Source of the DNA: an uncultured Aeromonadales bacterium
Lineage (GTDB): Bacteria > Pseudomonadota > Gammaproteobacteria > Enterobacterales > Succinivibrionaceae
Length of the DNA stretch: 9,072 nt
Reading direction: 5' to 3'
Assembly: GCA_902796095.1 (NCBI GenBank)
Contig: CADBNP010000328.1
Coordinates: 1 to 9,072 of the forward strand
The position numbers and the translations under genes were made by a program. Positions 4,893 through 9,072 of the stretch are shown here, piece by piece (the stretch's first letter is position 1; every line of letters starts with the position of its first letter). Under the pieces are notes generated by a model, which saw only the letters and a program-made list of their open reading frames with translations, was not told where the DNA came from and made no database searches.

Positions 4893-7729
4893 AAACTCTG
4901 GGAGAGTTTCAGAGTTCCCAGTACGGACTGACAGGAGACAATCCTGACAGAGAACATCTCGCCGGATATCTTAGGGGGTCCATTCAGCATGCCCTGAGAA
5001 TCGATATCATTGTCTCGTTTCTGATGGTGTCCGGAGTGCGGGAAATAATTCATGATCTGGAGGATGCCTCCCGGCGCGGCGCGCAGATCAGAATTCTTAC
5101 AGGGACATATCTCGGCATCACGGCACCTGAAGCACTCTGCCTTCTGAAAGACAGGATAAGACAGAATCTGGATCTCAGACTGTATAACAACCCGAACCGA
5201 TCCTTTCATCCGAAATCCTACATTTTCCACTACGATAACGATCTTCACGAAATTTTTATCGGCTCTTCAAACATTTCAAAAAGTGCACTGACATCGGGAA
5301 TTGAATGGAACTACAGATTTACCAGCGTAACGGATGAAGCCGGTTTTATCAAATTCTACGGAGTTTTCGAGGATCTTTTCTACAACCATTCTGTCATTGC
5401 CGATGACTCTCTTATAAGAGACTATTCCAGATCCTGGCACAGACCAGCCGCTTTCAGAGGCACAGATCTGTATGAATCCGAGGTCGCACCGACTGTAGAA
5501 AACTCGGCCGGCATCAGTCATTTTCTCTCAGTCTACGGCAACGCGGACAGCAGCCCCGGGAATGAACCAGTCTGCATCCCGGAAGGCGGAATAAAACCGG
5601 TTTATGAACCAAGAGGAGCTCAGATCGAAGCACTGTATGCGCTTAACAATGCACGAAGAGACGGATCCTCAAAATGCCTTGTAGTAGCAGCCACCGGAGT
5701 CGGAAAAACCGCTCTTGCTGCCTTTGATTCCCTGCCCTACAAAAAAATTCTTTTTGTGGTTCACAGACAGGAAATACTGCAGCAGGCCGCAAGAACATTC
5801 GCGGCAGTACGAAGAACAGACAGCATCGGTTATTTTAACGCAGATGAAAAAACAACTGATCGGGACGTGATCCTGGCGTCAGTGTCTACGCTCGGCTCGG
5901 ACAGATATCTGAACACTTCATTCTTTTCGCCGGATCATTTCGATTACGTGATAATGGATGAGATCCACCATGGTGTTGCTGCCCAGTACCGCAGAATTCT
6001 TGACTATTTTCAGCCCAGGTTTCTTCTCGGTCTTACTGCCACACCTGAACGTCTGGATCAGAAAAGCATTTTTGAGCTTTTTGACTACAATGTTCCCTAC
6101 GAAATCAGTCTGACAGAAGCCATTAACAAAGGATACCTTGTACCCTTCAGCTATCACGGAATTTTTGATGAATTTACGGATTATTCGGGACTGAAAACAG
6201 TTAACGGAAGATACGTCCAGTCGGATCTTACGGAAATTTACCGTGGAAACCTGAAAAGGCAGGATCTCATTATCAGACACTACTGCAAATTCAAATCAAA
6301 ACATGCTCTGGGATTCTGCTGCTCAAGAGAGCACGCGGAGGAAATGGCAAAAGCATTTTCTGAAAGGAAAATAAGAGCTGTAGCCGTATACAGCAATGCG
6401 GACGGCGAGTTTTCAGAAAATCGAAATACGGCAGTTCAGAAGCTGGCAGAGGGGAAAATCGAGGTCATTTTTTCGGTTGACATGTTCAACGAAGGTGTAG
6501 ACATATCATCAGTGGATCTCGTTATGTTCCTGAGACCGACGGAGTCGCCGGTGGTGTTTCTTCAGCAGCTCGGAAGAGGACTAAGACTTGACAGGAATAA
6601 AAAGAGACTGACAGTTCTGGATTTTATCGGCAATTACAGAAACGCGGACAGGATCAGGCTTCTACTCGGCAGTCCGGAACACAGCAGAACTGAAAAGGGA
6701 AACACTACCGCAGATAAAATTATTCAGAATTCTGCCGACCAGCTGCCGGACGGCTGCGATATAGATTTTGACATCAGGCTCATAGATCTCTTTGAGCGTA
6801 TGGACAGAAAGCACAGGAAAATTGAATCTCTGATTGAGCAGGAATACTGGCGGATCAAAAATGAAATCGGCAGAAGGCCTATGCGCCATGATCTGTTCAT
6901 CAACATGGATGACACAGTCTATCAGCTTGCCGCAGAGCATTCGAAGCACAACATTTTTAAAAACTACCTGGAATTTCTGGGAAAAATCAACGAACTTACA
7001 GACGGTGAAAAAATCCTGTGCCGCAGTATAGGAAAGGAATTTATCGCGGCACTTGAAAACACCAATATGACCAGGGTGTACAAAATGCCCGTGCTCCGTG
7101 CATTTGTTGAAACACGTGAGAACAGTACATCCGCAGACAGAAATGCCGAAAGCCGGAATACTGAAGATGCAGTGATGAATATTGATCCGGCAAATGATTC
7201 CTTATCAAAAATCTCCGGAAATACCGGCACTGCCGATGAAAAGCTGAACAGTACTGTTCAGGACGGTATACAAAATGAAAAAATGCACATGGAAAAGGAT
7301 ACTCCTGGTTCGGAAAAAACAGCCTCTGACTGTGCTGCTCCTTCAGCAGACAGATCTGAAGCCGTTTCACCGCAGAGTGTTCTAAGGCTCCGGGTCTCCC
7401 CAGAAATTCTGATTGATTCCTGGAAAAAATTTTTTTTAACTGCAGGAAACTGGCGGGATCTTGCACCGGACATGACTCTTGATAAATTCAGAAAACTGCC
7501 TGACGGCTGGCACAGAAGGAAAATTTACTCAATGCCGGTAAAATTTCTGACGAAATCCGACGGCACATTTTTCAGGCTTGATGAAAACAGCTGCCTTTGT
7601 CTGACAGATGAACTTGAGAAACTGTCTTCTGATGCATCCCTGCTCAGCCACGTCCGGGATGTAATTGCATACAGAACAGCAGATTACTACAGAAGACGAT
7701 ACAAATCAGAGCATTATCCCGGACAGTAG
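4859..7729 (+). CDS. PLD-like/superfamily 2 helicase fusion protein, 956 aa
   Basis: The N-terminal domain (about 30-180) is phospholipase D-like: H117-x-K119, then GSSN at 135-138 and a conserved E149-W-N, the single HKD-type half-site of PLD nucleases. The superfamily 2 helicase core follows: Q motif near Q255, Walker A ATGVGKT (278-284), DEIH box (367-370), TAT (393-395), motif V around EGVD (545-548) and motif VI QQLGRGLR (569-576). The ATPase therefore appears complete. After DFIGN (588-592) comes a region with LPDG (629-632) and EYWRIKNEIGRRP (662-674). An 85-residue low-complexity stretch (about 755-840) then interrupts the accessory region, which resumes to the end (FLTKSDGTFF near 896). 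The start is ATG 4859 with AGGA three bases upstream, inside the end of the methyltransferase gene. The predicted role is ATP-driven remodelling and possibly cleavage of nucleic acid. Defence or repair are both possible. It is cytoplasmic. Confidence 0.92.
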   Translation: MAQPSAAADILKTLGEFQSSQYGLTGDNPDREHLAGYLRGSIQHALRIDIIVSFLMVSGVREIIHDLEDASRRGAQIRILTGTYLGITAPEALCLLKDRIRQNLDLRLYNNPNRSFHPKSYIFHYDNDLHEIFIGSSNISKSALTSGIEWNYRFTSVTDEAGFIKFYGVFEDLFYNHSVIADDSLIRDYSRSWHRPAAFRGTDLYESEVAPTVENSAGISHFLSVYGNADSSPGNEPVCIPEGGIKPVYEPRGAQIEALYALNNARRDGSSKCLVVAATGVGKTALAAFDSLPYKKILFVVHRQEILQQAARTFAAVRRTDSIGYFNADEKTTDRDVILASVSTLGSDRYLNTSFFSPDHFDYVIMDEIHHGVAAQYRRILDYFQPRFLLGLTATPERLDQKSIFELFDYNVPYEISLTEAINKGYLVPFSYHGIFDEFTDYSGLKTVNGRYVQSDLTEIYRGNLKRQDLIIRHYCKFKSKHALGFCCSREHAEEMAKAFSERKIRAVAVYSNADGEFSENRNTAVQKLAEGKIEVIFSVDMFNEGVDISSVDLVMFLRPTESPVVFLQQLGRGLRLDRNKKRLTVLDFIGNYRNADRIRLLLGSPEHSRTEKGNTTADKIIQNSADQLPDGCDIDFDIRLIDLFERMDRKHRKIESLIEQEYWRIKNEIGRRPMRHDLFINMDDTVYQLAAEHSKHNIFKNYLEFLGKINELTDGEKILCRSIGKEFIAALENTNMTRVYKMPVLRAFVETRENSTSADRNAESRNTEDAVMNIDPANDSLSKISGNTGTADEKLNSTVQDGIQNEKMHMEKDTPGSEKTASDCAAPSADRSEAVSPQSVLRLRVSPEILIDSWKKFFLTAGNWRDLAPDMTLDKFRKLPDGWHRRKIYSMPVKFLTKSDGTFFRLDENSCLCLTDELEKLSSDASLLSHVRDVIAYRTADYYRRRYKSEHYPGQ

Positions 7730-7736
7730 CTTTACG

Positions 7737-7779
7737 ATTCAGCTTTATTGCAATTTATGGTCTTAAAAGCAAGCTGAAT
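7737..7779. repeat. Inverted repeat between helicase and zinc-ribbon genes
   Basis: ATTCAGCTT (7737-7745) and AAGCTGAAT (7771-7779) are perfect nine-base inverted copies around a 25-base AT-rich interior. The hairpin begins eight bases after the helicase stop but is not followed by a T run, so it is a poor intrinsic terminator. It may stabilise the mRNA end or bind a regulator of the next gene. Confidence 0.4.
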
Positions 7780-7858
7780 GCGTGTTACACCACGATTTTG
7801 ATGAAAGACCAAATGTTCAGTCTGTACCGTCAATCATATAGCGTAACAAGGAGTGATT

Positions 7859-9072
7859 ATGATTAATGTTCCAAAGCACACCAGATGTCCCAACTGTGGC
7901 GGGAATATGGAATTCAATATCACGGCCGGGGCGCTTCTCTGCCAGTCCTGCAATACCAGAATGTCGGTAAAAAGGTATGAGTTGCTTCTTAAAGATAAAG
8001 GAGCATACTCGGAAACAGTTCTTGACAGATTCTCGAACGGTGCCACTGCCGACAGAGATGAAAACGGAGAGATTGATGAAGATGTAAAAGCACGATCCTA
8101 TACCTGCACATCCTGCGGCGGCAAACTGTCTCCCGGAGCTCTCGGTGCGACTGATCACTGTCCTTTCTGCGGCAATGCCATTGTCTTTGTTGACAAGTAC
8201 AGAGATCAGAGATATCCGGACTTTATCATTCCGTTCAAACAGGACAAAAAATATTTTTTTGAAAAACTCAGTCGGCTTATGGACGCGCATCTGTTTCTTC
8301 CTGATAACTTCAGAGAAAAGGCAAAATTTGAAAACATAAAGGCCCTGTACGTTCCATTCTGGCTTTTTGACGTGCAAATTAACGGAACAGTTCAGTATGA
8401 AGCGGAGAAGCAGAGAGCCATAGGAAGCGGAAAAAACAGAAGATATGAGCACACAGTGTTCAATGGAGAAAACAGGGGAAAAATGCTGCTTCGCAAGGTT
8501 CCCCAGGATGCCGCAATCGGTGTGGATGATGACATCACCCATGCGCTGGAACCTTTCGGATATGACGACGTGACTGAATTCAGTTTCGGCTATCTGTCCG
8601 GACTTGACGCAATCATTTATGATCTTGATGATTCTTCAAGCTTTGCCATAGTGGAAGAGAGAGCGAAGGATACATTTGAGAGATATGTAACCAATGCTGA
8701 AAAATTTGACTATTACAGCATCAGATCCGCTGACGTAACCTGTAAGCCTGTTTATATTAACTACGCACTTTTTCCCGTATGGATGTGCGAAGTTACTTTC
8801 GAAGGACATGAGTACCGCTATGCAATGAACGGACAGACAGGAAAAGGAATTGAAGAACTTCCCGTTTCACAGTTCAAGAAGAACTGCTGCATCTGGACCT
8901 CCGTTATTTTTCTTTCGTCTCTCCTGATGACTTTTATGCCTAACATTATCAGCGGATTGAGCCACTCCCCGAAAGGCAATGCCTTGCCGGTATTTTTTTA
9001 CATTTTTTTTGCTTTTTTCTCGTATTACATCATTGCAGTTCATGCAACGAAGAGGTTATTCAGGACCAATAA
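7859..9072 (+). CDS. Double zinc-ribbon membrane protein, C-terminal end cut by window edge
   Basis: The frame starts at ATG 7859 with AAGGAG five bases upstream and is still open at the right edge after 404 codons. Two CxxC-CxxC zinc ribbons lie at the N-terminus: C10/C13 with C28/C31, and C83/C86 with C101/C104. A conserved-looking middle domain follows, with DFIIPFK (121-127) and YVPFWLFD (164-171), then LFPVW (304-308). Two hydrophobic segments at about 345-367 and 376-394 should cross the membrane near the end. The layout matches proteins often labelled TFIIB-type zinc-ribbon proteins, common in Firmicutes and of unknown function. They are not transcription factors. No signal peptide is present, so the ribbons are presumably cytoplasmic and tethered by the C-terminal helices. 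It lies 129 bases after the helicase gene, probably as a separate unit. Confidence 0.88.
   Translation, partial: MINVPKHTRCPNCGGNMEFNITAGALLCQSCNTRMSVKRYELLLKDKGAYSETVLDRFSNGATADRDENGEIDEDVKARSYTCTSCGGKLSPGALGATDHCPFCGNAIVFVDKYRDQRYPDFIIPFKQDKKYFFEKLSRLMDAHLFLPDNFREKAKFENIKALYVPFWLFDVQINGTVQYEAEKQRAIGSGKNRRYEHTVFNGENRGKMLLRKVPQDAAIGVDDDITHALEPFGYDDVTEFSFGYLSGLDAIIYDLDDSSSFAIVEERAKDTFERYVTNAEKFDYYSIRSADVTCKPVYINYALFPVWMCEVTFEGHEYRYAMNGQTGKGIEELPVSQFKKNCCIWTSVIFLSSLLMTFMPNIISGLSHSPKGNALPVFFYIFFAFFSYYIIAVHATKRLFRTN

Noticed and set aside
4844..5248. Minus-strand open frame of 134 codons
   Set aside because: It is antisense to the well-supported PLD domain codons and the methyltransferase end, and has no ribosome binding site or motif.
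5918..6280. Minus-strand open frame of 120 codons within the helicase
   Set aside because: It is opposite the DEIH and TAT helicase motifs, so it is a shadow.
7041..7466. Overlapping minus-strand frames opposite the helicase linker
   Set aside because: The plus-strand low-complexity codons leave the antisense frames open by chance. The helicase frame continues through to conserved-looking sequence.
4293..7729. Classical restriction-modification system
   Set aside because: The methyltransferase lacks the DNA adenine or cytosine methylase motifs and a target-recognition domain, and no specificity subunit is present.
7817..8542. Minus-strand open frame of 241 codons
   Set aside because: It lies wholly opposite the zinc-ribbon gene, whose cysteine motifs and ribosome binding site are clear. 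The antisense product has unremarkable composition and no convincing start.

Overview
The window looks like chromosomal DNA of moderate to low GC content from a host-associated gammaproteobacterium. The best clue is a MSHA-type type IV pilin (3610-4020, minus strand), typical of the Aeromonadales/Alteromonadales/Vibrionales group. The helicase-linked methyltransferase and the double zinc-ribbon membrane protein resemble families I associate mostly with gut and rumen Firmicutes. A gut anaerobe of the Succinivibrionaceae type would fit both, but this placement is inference and no marker gene settles it.

Layout. Positions 1-197 (minus) hold the start of a small, unrecognised protein that runs off the left edge. 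Positions 204-976 are gene-poor: they hold decayed open frames on the minus strand, inverted repeats and a short CA tract, and look like an eroded gene or element. Positions 991-3434 (plus) form a two-gene operon for exported proteins of unknown function (436 and 371 aa), each with a clear Sec signal peptide and separated by 17 bases. A strong hairpin terminator at 3458-3496 closes it and could also stop transcription from the converging pilin gene. The lone pilin gene has a good sigma70-like promoter at 4061-4089. Positions 4293-7729 (plus) hold a class I SAM-dependent methyltransferase whose end overlaps the start of a 956-aa protein with an N-terminal phospholipase D-like (HKD-type) domain, a complete superfamily 2 helicase core and a C-terminal accessory region. 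Positions 7859-9072 (plus) hold a zinc-ribbon protein with two C-terminal membrane segments, cut by the right edge.

How the genes work together. Three units are visible: the exported pair, the pilin alone, and the methyltransferase/PLD-helicase pair, which is translationally coupled. The last is the best candidate for a DNA-directed system (defence or repair). That role rests on domain content and coupling only. No tRNA, rRNA, CRISPR array, intact insertion sequence or integrase was seen.
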